This document shows, one piece after another, positions 1 to 10,322 of a stretch of 64,000 nucleotides of DNA. Position numbers and translations under genes: made by a program. The stretch is from Mimachlamys varia (lineage: Eukaryota > Mollusca > Bivalvia > Pectinida > Pectinidae): NCBI GenBank assembly GCA_947623455.1, contig OX392538.1, positions 30,875,001 to 30,939,000 of the forward strand, in the 5' to 3' direction. Each line of letters opens with the position of its first letter. Position 1 is the first letter of the stretch. The notes below the pieces were generated by a model. The model was not told the origin of the DNA and ran no database searches. It saw only the letters and a program-made list of their open reading frames with translations.

Positions 1-340
1 GTGTCCCGACATTCTACCACTATACCCCAACCATTGGGCTGTGGTGGCCGAATTAATAAGGTGTCCCGACATTCTACCAATAGCCCCCAACCACCGGGCC
101 GTAGTAACTGAGTTGATAAGGTGTCCCGACATTCTACCAATAGCCCCCAACCATCGGGCCGTGGTGGCCGAGTTGATAAGGTGTCCCGACATTCTACCAA
201 TAGCCCCCAACCACCGGGCCGCGGTGGCCGAGTTAATAAGGTGTCCCGACATTCTACCAATAGCCCTCAACCACCGGGCCGCGATGGCCGAGTTGTTAAG
301 GTGTCACGACATTCTACTACAAGCCCTCCACCTCTGGGTT
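1..340 (+). repeat. 60-bp tandem repeat of a tRNA-SINE head
   Basis: Five complete units and part of a sixth, exactly 60 bp each, start with GTGTC(C/A)CGACATTCTAC and end with a version of TGGCCGAGTTGATAAG. That ending resembles a tRNA box A (internal RNA polymerase III promoter). Only the last unit runs on into a box B, so the array looks like the 5' part of one tRNA-derived SINE amplified in place. The 60-bp period keeps one reading frame open, which gives peptide-like ORFs that are not genes. The array begins at the window edge and may extend further left. Confidence 0.85.
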
Positions 341-487
341 GCGGGTTCGAATCCAACGTGGGGCAGTTGTTAGGTACAGACCGTAGGTTGGTGTTTTTTC
401 TCTGTGTAATCCGGCTTTCCTTCAAACTTCAAAACCTTGCACGTCCTTATATGACCCTGACTGTAAATAGGCCATATAATAAATAAA
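280..487 (+). mobile_element. tRNA-derived SINE
   Basis: A box-A-like TGGCCGAGTTGTTAAGG at 285-301 is followed by a perfect box B, GGGTTCGAATCC, at 343-354. The spacing fits a class II (Leu/Ser-like) tRNA with a long variable arm. The tRNA-like head runs into an unrelated body with CCGGCTTTCCTTC and a tail reading CACGTCCTTATATGACCCTG then AAATAAACC. The tail resembles the CCTTAAAT..CCCTGGCTG tail of other repeats here (41600, 51185). It is a non-autonomous retroelement; no protein is encoded. Confidence 0.8.
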
Positions 488-1189
488 CCTAAACCACTTT
501 AACAGTGATCATTATTTACAGTGGAGAATCGTTGTTATAAAAAGCAGTCCTTTGGCTTAACTATCTCTAACGTCGTTCGTATTGTGAACGCAGCAATTAG
601 ATTTATTGACCGGAGGTTAACGTTCGATAAAATTTGATATTCACCGGGGCTCGTATTCATGAAACCGTTCTCATGCTCAAGCATGGATTCTGTGCTCAAG
701 CCTGATTTCTCGAAACTCACCTAGTTCATATCAATCATCAAAAAGTCAATTGTATGAAAAACAGTGTTCGGCTTGATGGTTCCTCACTGTTTTACCAAAA
801 CTTTGACAAAATTAGAATTTTTATATAAACTTTGGCCGTTATAAGAAATGAGGTTTGAGCACAAAATCCATGCTTGAGCATGAGAACGGTTTCATGAATA
901 CGGGCCCGGACTAACGCGAACCGGTTAATATCGATATTCATTGACCTCTTTGAAGAAGAATCTCGGCCAATCAGAAAATATGTACCAATCGGTTATGTCA
1001 TAATGGAAATATTCCTTTAAAAAATAAAACTACATTTTATTACATTGGATTGTGTATACAAGCGCCACTGAACATGAGGAATGGTCTAGATTAAGTATGG
1101 TGAGCTTAATGCGTTATAACATTATTTTTTACTGACTTTTGTAAACTGACTTTTGTGAAAATACAATTGTTATTCTCTTGTGCTTTTAC
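488..1189. repeat. Foldback pair in otherwise unassigned DNA
   Basis: Arms at about 649-699 and 855-905 are reverse complements over about 51 bp, nearly identical, separated by about 155 bp. The arms contain CATGAAACCGTTCTCATGCT and its complement. This is a palindromic (MITE-like) insertion with no coding content. No gene is visible in the remainder of 488-1189. Confidence 0.7.
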
Positions 1190-1285
1190 GATGGTCTCCA
1201 TGTATATCTTTTTTTTTGTTCAAATTTTGCCCCTGGTTTAATCGATTTTGAGTTCGGATAAGATTTTGTTAACGCTTCGGTATAC
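1190..1285 (+). mobile_element. 3'-end fragment of the RT retroelement
   Basis: It matches the 3' region found after decayed reverse-transcriptase sequence at 40808-40960 and 59328-59500: GGTCTCCATGTA, then GGTTTAATCGATTTTGAGTT, then GTTAACGCTTCGGTAT. The upstream GTCGATGAAGCAGAAGACGC part is missing, so the copy is 5'-truncated. Confidence 0.65.
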
Positions 1286-2146
1286 TACAAGGAGCACAGT
1301 TCCATGTTCTATATGTAACTTATAGTTTTAATCTCTAAAATTATATCTATATAGAGGACCATACACCAGTGTCGATGTAATATGGAATTTATTAAACGAG
1401 TTCAATAAGTTAATATGTTACGAGCCTTTAAGCGAGTGACATATTAAATTATTTAACTTTCTGTAATAGCTGGATAACGGTTATGAACATATTACATGTT
1501 ATAAACCACACACATCTCATCGTTTTGAATGGTGAGAATAAGCATGATTTCGCAATATCGCCTCTTTCATGATGTGCATTTGCCGCAACTCTTCACAGAT
1601 GTAAACATACAACTTTGTCGATACGCACATATTAGCTTCTATGTACTGACATGGAATTGTAAATATTTAATTAATGTTGATCGAAGTATATTGTTTGCAT
1701 GTGTTCAAGGAGAATCTAAATCCAAATCTAATAGTCCACCTCGTCAGCACCCAGACCAAGCGCTCGCCGGTACATGTGTTGGCGTGTGAAATTTTATGTA
1801 GGAGTTTTCTCCCTTAAGACCCTGGTAAGCTAGCCAGCAAATTGTGTTGTGTGTCATAATTAGTCCAGTTAGTGTGTGAATATTGATATGCAATTATTAT
1901 CATCCGGTGTGGTTTATAACATGGCATGTGTTTATAACCGTTTTCCAGGTATTAGAAGTATGCATTTCTCAGTATCTCTTACCCTTGCACGGGGTTTCAT
2001 CAATGATATGTATAGTAAAAGTATGTTATTATCTGTATTCAAGTTAAATCCTTCTATGCGATCTATATTTTGTATTTGCCATTGTAGACAGGTGTTTTTT
2101 AAGACATGTGTTCATTGTAGATAGGTGGTCTTTATAGACAGGTGTG
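1286..2146. other. No gene seen
   Basis: AT-rich sequence with a short hairpin near 1410-1455 (TTAATATGT opposite its complement) and several AGACAGGTG-like words from 2090 onward. Open frames are short, have no recognisable domain and lack family support. Confidence 0.5.
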
Positions 2147-2395
2147 GTCCTGCAGGTAGGGCGTAAGAATTGTACCTGCTGCCCCTATTGCATGATCCTA
2201 GAATGCGACTTAACTTGGGATCTTATCTTTACCATTATTTCTAAACAAGTTTTCCTTCCTAATATTTCCCTTGACACTACCTTACGTTTGGCCTTTAGTT
2301 GAGCGTTCGCTCCTGTGAGGATGTCTATGGGTTATGTCCCCTGGCTGAGACATACCAGAGTCGCCAACAATGGTAGTTACTACTCCAGACAGGTG
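2147..2395 (+). mobile_element. 5' part of a ~530-bp dispersed SINE-like repeat
   Basis: This stretch (GCAGGTAGGGCGTAA ... GAGACATACCAGAGTC ... TTACTACTCC) recurs at 41113-41370 and 50705-50945 and inverted at 25011-25265. In those copies it continues into a second part with a SINE-like tail, absent here. AGACAGGTG words lie on both flanks. Confidence 0.7.
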
Positions 2396-3394
2396 TAGAC
2401 AGGTGGTTTTTATAGACAGGTTATGGCTATTTCCAATGTGGATACCAAACCGCTTAATTATAAGTCTTTCACTCATTTTTATGATTTTTTCATTGTAGGT
2501 TCCTTTTCACACAGTATACTTAAAGATTTGGTAATATGCTGTATGTTAAGGTGTTATGTATATATACAAATTTATTACATTTTTACCAGTGAAACATCGA
2601 AAAGTATTCATTCAATAAATAAATCTATAGATTTGACTAATCAAAACACAGCTTACAAACTTGCTTCGGAAAAATATCAAGCTTCCCTTCTATTCAAATG
2701 CTGGTTAGCTTAACGACACAAAAGCCTCATTTTACTGCACAGAATTATCAGAACTGTCATCCCATTCGGGAACTTTCTCTATAAAACACAGTCTTTAATT
2801 CTACAATTACCTTTCATTTTAAGGAACCTGTTATACTGTACATGTACAAGTCAACAGTTCTATCTGTTTGATCGGAGGAACTTGTGTCAAACGAAAAATA
2901 GCGTCTTCAAGTCGCAAAGTAGAGGGTCTATAGCCAAAAATACACGTGTAAGATAACTAGGATCATCTCGGACAGTTATAGGGATAAAGTGTAAATCACA
3001 CAAGCCTGGGTGGCATTGTTATTTGTCATCTTGATAAATGGTGACAAAACTCTTCCGCATTTCCTCGTTTCTCACCATCTTGCCGACTGTAGATTCGGCG
3101 GTTGTCAACAGTGCGCAATGATCTGCGCTGATGACGGGACTTTTTCATGATATTTTACATAATTTCAGTCGTAAGACATACGTATTCAGAATATGTAGAC
3201 AAATACATTCTTCGTCAAAATCAGTGATCAAAAGAAGTTAGTGGCGAGTTTTCACATTTTATTGAAACATTTACAGAGAAGACTATATTTTGTCCCATCG
3301 AAGTGTCTAGACTTGCTAGTGTCAAAAATATCTACATCAAGACTTTAGTATTGTCAACTTAATGTGATGTTTTGCAACAAAAATGTAATAAACA
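2396..3394. other. No gene seen
   Basis: No domain-bearing frame and no clear repeat was recognised. The open frame near 2423-2713 has no recognisable motif or splice-site support. Confidence 0.5.
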
Positions 3395-3555
3395 GAATAT
3401 CTAACAGTATTTTCAGTAATACGAAATAAATTTCACTCGTATGGCATATATTTTGTTATTTTTTCACTCGTGTTGCGCACTCGAGGAAAAATATCAAAAT
3501 ATTAGCCACACGAGTGAAATTTATTTCGTATTACTGAAGACACTGTAAGATATCC
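3395..3555. mobile_element. Foldback MITE
   Basis: The two ends are inverted copies. The left arm contains CAGTAATACGAAATAAATTT and CACTCGT, and the right arm carries the exact complement. Weaker pairing extends outward to GAATATCT at the left and inward through the CACTCGTGTTGCGCACTCGAG core. A transcript or single strand would fold into one long hairpin. No coding capacity. Confidence 0.8.
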
Positions 3556-4284
3556 TCTTTGCATGTAATTACCTATTATCACAGAAAGACTTATATTTCA
3601 ACTGATGTTACGTTTGTGTGTAATTCCAGGCTTTACATAATAAAAGCTGTTACACAGTACAGCGTGGCTAAATAACCGATTTTGAAAACTTCTTTCTAAT
3701 TGGTCAGTTGGCTATAGAAAGACACGTCACTAGTCAGGTCACAGAGTATTTTACTAGGTACTTGCAATGTATCTAAACAATTTAGCGTAGACAATTTGTC
3801 ATTGAGTGTTAGAAAGGGGATAGTACGTTATTTGCCTTGTCTATACTGGCGATCAGAACATGTAATTTGGTTTAAACTCTTGACCTATCGGTCTCGAATT
3901 CAACCCCAATTTAATTTTCTAATCGCAAGTATAGCCACTTAAAATAAAGTACAATCCACGAATTAAACAGCATTTGATATTGTGATTTACATCGTATATC
4001 GGAGGATGTGATATTGGAGGGAAACGTAAAAACCGTATTTAATATGTTTGATAACTTAATTGAATGAAAGGGAGATAATCCCGGAACAATTTAATACGAA
4101 TGGTGTATGCCTTTAAAGGCGTACAAAAAGACATTGAATTGATGTTGATGTTGTTAATTAAAGAGATTGAACAATTATTGTTGCTATTTAGAGAGGTCGG
4201 AAATTGATTTTTGTTGATAAGAGGGTTGAAATATGATCTTTTTACTTATTAAAACGGTTGAAAAATGAATGTTGTTATAAGGAC
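3556..4284. other. No gene seen
   Basis: AT-rich. Short imperfect repeats containing GTTGAA(A/C)AATGA occur around 4130-4300. No supported gene. Confidence 0.45.
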
Positions 4285-4808
4285 GTTCAATCCCATTGGT
4301 GTTACTTGAGAATATGCTTAAAATGTGTTTTTTTTAAAGATGGCGGGTGTAGTTGCCATCTTGGATTTTGGACCGACTTGAAAAATAGCAACACTTGGTA
4401 GTGACCATCTCAAGATCATTTCAGTTAAGCTTCAACTTAATCCCATTTGTAGAACTTTTCAAGATGGCAGATTTGGTGGCAATCTTGAATTTCGGACCGA
4501 ACTGAAAAGTAGCAACACATGGTCAGGACCATCCTAATATCATTTCAGGCATCTCTCGGGATCAGTTTACTTGATTGTGACAAATATTTACATGGCAGGT
4601 GTCGTCGATGAAGCAGAAGACGCTTACTCTTCCGGAACACCTGGTTGTATTGTCTTGTTATTTTAGGCGTGCCTCAGATTTTCGTGTTAGCTCAATCACA
4701 ATGATGGAACTTGAGAAGTTTGAAATGTGAGGTTAACGGACGGCGGATGACGGCGGACGAAGCACAATGACAATAGGCCATCCAGACCCTTTGGGTCAAA
4801 CGACCTAA
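4285..4808 (+). mobile_element. 5'-truncated copy of the satellite-bearing element, with a retroelement 3' end inside
   Basis: Units with GCCATCTTGGATTTTGGACC and AATAGCAACACTTGGT match 11430-11760. The 3' terminus (GGCGGACGAAGCACAATGAC, then AGACCCTTTGGGTC and ACGACCTAAAA) matches 19545-19622. Unlike the large copy, it has no 145-bp array. A RT-retroelement 3' module (about 4590-4665, GTCGTCGATGAAGCAGAAGA) sits inside, so one inserted into the other or they recombined. Confidence 0.75.
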
Positions 4809-4957
4809 AATAAACAAATAACTCAAATCTGTAGGACGAAATTTATTGATACTTCGCTATAAAATAAATATATTCATCCGATTTATAGAGCAACATCTAA
4901 AAGTACTTAGACATAGCATATATTACTGTAATCTTAAGGACGAAAATCATCACATTA

Positions 4958-5140
4958 CTTGGCGGGTGTCTTCGATGAAGCAGAAGACGCTTACTCTTCC
5001 GGAACACCTGGTCTTTTTCCATTGTACTTTTTTACAAGGGTCTCCATGTAAATCTTTCCTAAGTTCATATATTGCCACTGGTTTAATCGATTTCGAGTTC
5101 AGGTTATGGTTTTTGTTGACGCTTCGGTATTCTCTAAAAT
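4958..5140 (+). mobile_element. 3' end of the RT retroelement
   Basis: Contains GATGAAGCAGAAGACGCTTA, CTTCCGGAACACCTGG, TCTCCATGTAAATCTTTCC, GGTTTAATCGATTTCGAGTT and GTTGACGCTTCGGTATTCTC in the order seen at the end of the decayed reverse-transcriptase copies. The open frame across it is incidental. Confidence 0.75.
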
Positions 5141-5251
5141 ATTTTAGAAATGAACCAAACATATTAATAAAAACGAATAGGGCGATATTCAAACTTGTGA
5201 ACAAATATTTTAAGTGGAAATTGATTCCATTGGTATAAGAGGACGCTATTA

Positions 5252-7487
5252 GTCCAGTCATTTTAGCAAAAAAAACAGTCCTTACCTCAAACTAATTGCA
5301 AAAGAATTTATTTTTTGGTTTTTGGAATGGTCATCATTTGTACAATAACAGGAAAAAAGTCTACATCGATCAAAATTTGGGAAATTAATTTTTTAGCCAT
5401 TTTTATGGTCCAGAAACAAGAAAAATTACATATATGACAGTTTTTGAAGTGAAATATTTAGCTATTTTACAATAATTAACATATGAAATTAATTGTATAC
5501 GAAGACCAAATTGAGTAGAGCTCAGAATAACCAACATTTGTCACCAAAAGCAATCTATCAACGATTAAATCAACTATCAAAATGGCTATTTTTTTTGTTT
5601 AATTTAACGATATTGACGTTTTTGCTCATTTTGAATGGAAAAGATAAAAATATCTGACTCTAAACAAACTTAATCTACACTTAGTTGCTGAAACCAAAAC
5701 ATATTAACTAATTTTAATTAAAGGCCCAATATACGTAACTTCAGGAAATTTTTCGTCAATCTGAAAAATTCTGAAAAAAATCCAGTTGATAACCATGCAA
5801 AAATAAGCCTAAAACGAAGTAAAACTGAGCGGTAACTAACAAGACACTCCTGACAGAAAAATCCAAAGAATTGAAAATAATTCAGGAGGGGCCCACTTCA
5901 ATAACAAACCGCAGGTAGAAGACAGTCAAAATGGTCGCGTGTTTACAAATACCGAGTTTCAACTGCTGCCGTACAGGTTACCGCGTAAGAAGTCATCTTG
6001 GATATTGCTGATATCAGTTAATCTTAACTAAATCTATAAAAATAATAAGTTATTAGGCTTGATTTTCGCATCAAGTTTTGCCGAAAGTTACGTATATTGG
6101 GCCTTTAATAAGAATTGGTATATTTTTATGTAAACAAATAATATGACACTTCTTAATTGACCAGTTGAACCAATTTAGTGTTATTTCATGCCTACATGAA
6201 CAATATCTGTATTTCTCTAACAAATATTTTGATAAAAAGAAAAGCAAATGCTTCCAATCAGTTCATATCCTTTTGTGTATTGTTTATATTGTTAAGAAAC
6301 AATAGATTTGGCAAGTTCTCTCAAAAAGAATATTCAATAACTGACAGTAAAAACTTCAATTTGTGCATTTTTGCCTGAACACTACAAAAATGGCAAAGTC
6401 CACTAATATGAACAACATAAATCATATTTTTTCGAATATGTCTTGTCCGATTTGAATATAATTTTGCCAATGGAACCACCATAAAACTTATGATTTCATG
6501 AGATTAATTTGAAGTTAAAGATTCCTTTACTTTAGTATTTTCATTAAAAATTAAGTATCCCACTATTCATTTTCATTATCAGAATATGAAAAATCAATTT
6601 ATTTAAAGCTGACATCAATCATAAATTTAAATTTACTTTTATCCAGAAGGCTACGTCATGGTGGTAATTACTGCCAAATTATTTCAAAATCCAGCAAAAA
6701 ACAAGAAATATATTCACAATTTTGTTGTTGAAAAACGTGGACTTTTTTAGTGGTCAAGTCAAATTTGCACCAAATGTGGTTTTCATCTACCTAATTTCAA
6801 GTAATATAATGGAGGTATCTTGTCAAATGTTTTATTTTTTGTTAAGAATAACTTGCATAGAAAATAATTTAATGCACATTTCAGCATATGCTGCAGGTAT
6901 TTATGAAATATTGTTCACATAAATCGATGAATCATTCAATTTTATTTAAAATCAGCTCCAAATCAGACCAACCGACAAACTTTGAGCAGCCATATAATTA
7001 AAAAGGTGTAAGTTAAAGATATCATTTTCTGAAATTTAAATAAGCAAACTTTATGTGAATACATTCTCATAAAAAAGAATCAATAATGACGTTGATTGAT
7101 TGAGTAATCTTTCTTAAAAATCCAACACAAGCTGAAATATTGATAAATTAACAACATTTCAGTGATTTTCAAGGTGGCATCATTTTTTTCGTAAAACCAT
7201 ATAAACTGTTTTGTTATTGATTTTGTGTTGTACAACAAACAGGCTTGTCATACAATGCTTTTTAGTTATCCTGTATTACACCTGATGTTGATATTTGGGT
7301 TAAAAAATGGTCCATCAATTATTTTTTTATATTTTCCCGATTTTTTAGGGGTAGAAAAAACTATTTTCCCCAATTTTGATTAATGTAGACTTTTTTTTCT
7401 GTTACAATGTATACTAAAACCTGTATGAAAAACCAAAAATAAATTCTTTTGCAATTAGTTTGAGGTAAAATCATAAAATGACTGGAC
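5252..7487. mobile_element. 2.2-kb TIR element, no recognised transposase
   Basis: The ends are inverted repeats of roughly 140 bp, both starting GTCCAGTCATTTTA and sharing CTCAAACTAATTGCAAAAGA and AAAAGTCTACAT. The dinucleotide TA flanks both sides (5250-5251 and 7488-7489), as expected for elements that duplicate TA, such as the Tc1/mariner superfamily. The interior is very AT-rich and no transposase was found in any frame, so it looks non-autonomous. A second element (5722-6104) is nested inside it. Confidence 0.75.
5722..6104. mobile_element. TTAA-flanked MITE (piggyBac-like target)
   Basis: Ends are inverted copies of AGGCCCAATATACGTAACTT, flanked by TTAA on both sides (5718-5721 and 6105-6108). 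TTAA duplication is the signature of piggyBac-type transposition. The element has no ORF of note. A diverged, shorter copy lies at 62605-62883 in the reverse orientation. Assignment to piggyBac rests only on the target duplication. Confidence 0.8.
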
Positions 7488-7659
7488 TATATAGCTATAG
7501 TAATAATTGCAGACTATTTGTATTAAACCAGCTAGAAATGTTTACAGTTAACTAGAAGGTAACTCGCCATGTATATCCCAAGATATATCATATTTGAAAA
7601 AAAAAAAAATGCAATATCATGTATCTCATACGGAGTCTAAAGTCGTCAGGTTCAAACAA

Positions 7660-8997
7660 CAATGTTGGGCATACGGGGTGCCTAGTCGCGAGGTCCCACC
7701 AACTAGGTAGGTCATACGGAATCTTTAGTCACGAGGTCCAACCAACTAGGCATACGAAGTTACCAGTCACCGCGTCCAACAAATTAGGTGGCACATACAA
7801 AGTCCCCAGTCACCGCATCCAACAAACAGGATGGCATACGAAGTTTCCAGTCACCGCGTCCAACAAACTAGGTGGCACATACACAGTATCTAGTCAACGC
7901 GTCCAGCAAACAAGGTGGCACATACACAGTATCCAGTCACCGCGTCCAACAAACTAGGTCGCACATACGCAGTATCCAGTCACCGCGTCCAACAAACTAG
8001 GTGGCACATACACAGTATCCAGTCACCGCGTCCAACAAACTAGGTGGCACATACGCAGTATCCAGTCACCGCGTCCAGCAAACTAGGTGGCACATACACA
8101 GTATCCAGTCACCGCGTCCAGCAAACTAGGTGGCACATACACAGTATCCAGTCACCGCGTCCAACAAACTAGGTGGCACAAACGCAGTATCCAGTCACCG
8201 CGTCCAACAAACTAGGTGGCACATACAAAGTCTACAGTCGCCGCGTCCAACAAACTAGATGGCACATAAAAAGTCTCCAGTCACCGCGTCAAGCAAACTA
8301 GGTGGCACATACGCAGTATCCAGTCACCGCGTCAAACAAACTAGGTGGCACATACAAAGTCAACAGTCCCAACGTCCAACAAACTAGGTGGCACATACAA
8401 AGTCTACAGCCACCGCGTCCAACAAACTAGGTGGCGCATACGCAGTATCCAGTCACCGCGTCCAACAAACTAGGTGGCACATACAAAGTCTCTTGTCACC
8501 GCGTCCAACAAACTAGGTGGAACATACAAAGTCTCCAGTCACCGCGTCCAGCAAACTAGGTGGCACATACGCAGTATCCAGTCACCGCGTCCAGCAAACT
8601 AGGTGGCACATAAGCAGTATCCAGTCACCGCGTCAAACAAACTAGGTGGCACATACAAAGTCTTCAGTCACCGCGTCAAGCAAACTAGGTGGCACATACG
8701 CAGTATCCAGTCACCGCGTCCAGCAAACTAGGTGGCACATACGCAGTATCCAGTCACCGCGTCAAACAAACTAGGTGGCACATACAAAGTCTTCAGTCAC
8801 CGCGTCCAGCAAACTAGGTGGCACATACGCAGTATCCAGTCACCGCGTCAAACAAACTAGGTGGCACATACAAAGTCTTCAGTCACCGCGTCAAGCAAAC
8901 TAGGTGGCACATACGCAGTATCCAGTCACCGCGTCCAGCAAACTAGGTGGCACATACGCAGTATCCAGTCACCGCGTCAAACAAACTAGGTGACACT
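7660..8997 (+). repeat. 43-bp minisatellite, forward block
   Basis: About 30 units of GTCACCGCGTCCAACAAACT then AGGTGGCACATACGCAGTATCCA. Two main variants alternate, GCAGTATCCA and AAAGTCTTCA/TCTCCA. Near 8560-8990 they form dimer and trimer higher-order units, so homogenisation has been recent. The period is not a multiple of three, so open frames here are repeat artefacts. Confidence 0.95.
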
Positions 8998-8999
8998 GT

Positions 9000-9575
9000 C
9001 TGACGCGGTGACTGGATATGTTGGACTCGGTGACTGGATACTGTGTATGTGCCACCTAGTTTGCTGGACGCGGTGACTGGAGACTTTGTATGTGCCACCT
9101 AGTTTGTTTGACGCGGTGACTGGATACTGCGTATGTGCCACCTAGTTTGCTGGACGCGGTGACTGGAGACTTTGTATGTGCCACCTAGTGTGTTTGACGC
9201 GGTGACTGGATACTGCGTATGTGCCACCTTGCTTGCTGGACGCGGTGACTGGATACTGCGTATGTGCCACCTAGTTTTCTGGACGCGGTGACTGGAGACT
9301 TTGTATGTGCCACCTAGTTTGTTTGACGCGTTGACTGGATACTGCGTATGTGCCACCTAGTTTGCTGGACGTGGTGACTGGAGACTTTGTATGTGCCACC
9401 TAGTTTGTTTGACGCGGTGACGGGATACTGCGTATGTGCCACCTTGTTTGCTGGACGCGGTGACTGGATACTGCGTATGTGCCACCTAGTTTTCTGGACG
9501 CGGTGACTGGATACTTCGTATGTGCCACCTAGTTTGCTGGACGCGGTGACTGGAGCCTTCGTATGTGCCAACTTT
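9000..9575 (-). repeat. 43-bp minisatellite, inverted block
   Basis: About 13 units of the same 43-bp repeat in reverse complement (TGGATACTGCGTATGTGCCA, CCTAGTTTG). Orientation switches abruptly at about 8990-9005, which creates a large inverted repeat with almost no spacer. The last unit fades at about 9575, 100 bp before the broken CTLD exon. Confidence 0.95.
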
Positions 9576-9677
9576 TCACGAGGGATGAAATTTCTCAGTT
9601 TACACCACACAGGGTTGATAGATCATATTAGTGTTGTATTTTAAATACCTGTTGATTGTGCTTGCGTTTTCTTGCAA

Positions 9678-9889
9678 ATGCTATCGTTGATGTTTGGGTA
9701 GACGGGAAGGACTACACAAAGACTCACTCCTATATAATGGGTAATGGTGAAGCCGTACCCCTGGCAAAACAACTCTGATGTCAAGGCAACCCCAGTACAC
9801 TTCACGAGATGTGTGTTGGTTTAAAAAGTAATTGCAAGCTGAACGACTTTTATTGTAACTGGCCATTGATGTATGTATGTGAGCATTGA
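9678..9889 (+). pseudogene. Broken C-terminal CTLD exon (locus C relic)
   Basis: This is the same length (212 bp including stop) and frame as the last exons of loci A and B. It reads VWVDGKDYTKTHSYIMGNGE, then a premature TGA at 9776-9778 where A and B have the conserved Trp, then NPS (EPR/EPS in the paralogs), MCVGL, KLNDFYC and YVCEH with a stop at 9887-9889. The acceptor is also lost: 9676-9677 reads AA where AG is expected, so CAG became CAA. The frame is otherwise intact, suggesting fairly recent inactivation. It is on the + strand between inverted minisatellite blocks, opposite to the other locus C exons. Confidence 0.85.
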
Positions 9890-10123
9890 TTTTCCTGAGA
9901 ATTGAAGATAACAGTTGCATGAAACAGTGTTTTCAATGCACATAAAGGATACAGAACAAAAACTTAAACATTACAAACTCTTATCTTACACTTGCGATCT
10001 TTATATGTTTGTGAAATGTTGCGTTTATGATCAAATATGTACAAGATGGCCGTATCAAACACTTTTCTTCTTTGATTTTCCAGTTGTTCCCCTCACTTGT
10101 GATATGTTATAGAAAACCTTGAG

Positions 10124-10322
10124 ACACCGTATGTGCCACCTAGTTTGTTGGACGCGGTGACTGGATACTGCGTATGTGCCACCTAGTTTGTTGGACGCGG
10201 TGACTGTAGACTTTGTATGTGCCACCTAGTATATTGGACGCGGTGACTGGATACTGCGTATGTTCCACCTAGTGTGCTGGATGCGGTGACTGGATACTCC
10301 GTATGTGCCACCTAGTTTGTTA
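10124..10322 (-). repeat. 43-bp minisatellite, second inverted block
   Basis: Four to five units in the same inverted orientation as 9000-9575. The block stops abruptly at 10320 in TATTATATATAAAG. With the block at 9000-9575 it brackets the broken CTLD exon. Confidence 0.9.

Noticed and set aside
285..370. A genuine tRNA gene.
   Set aside because: Boxes A and B are present but the flanks continue into a SINE body, and no complete acceptor stem pairing could be made.
4846..5261. Overlapping 130- and 103-codon ORFs.
   Set aside because: They lie across a retroelement 3' end that is untranslated in the other copies.
7619..9610. Repetitive proteins (for example 7619-7957 + and 9314-9610 -).
   Set aside because: The 43-bp unit is not a multiple of three, so the peptide cycles through three frames. 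The frames track the minisatellite, not a gene.
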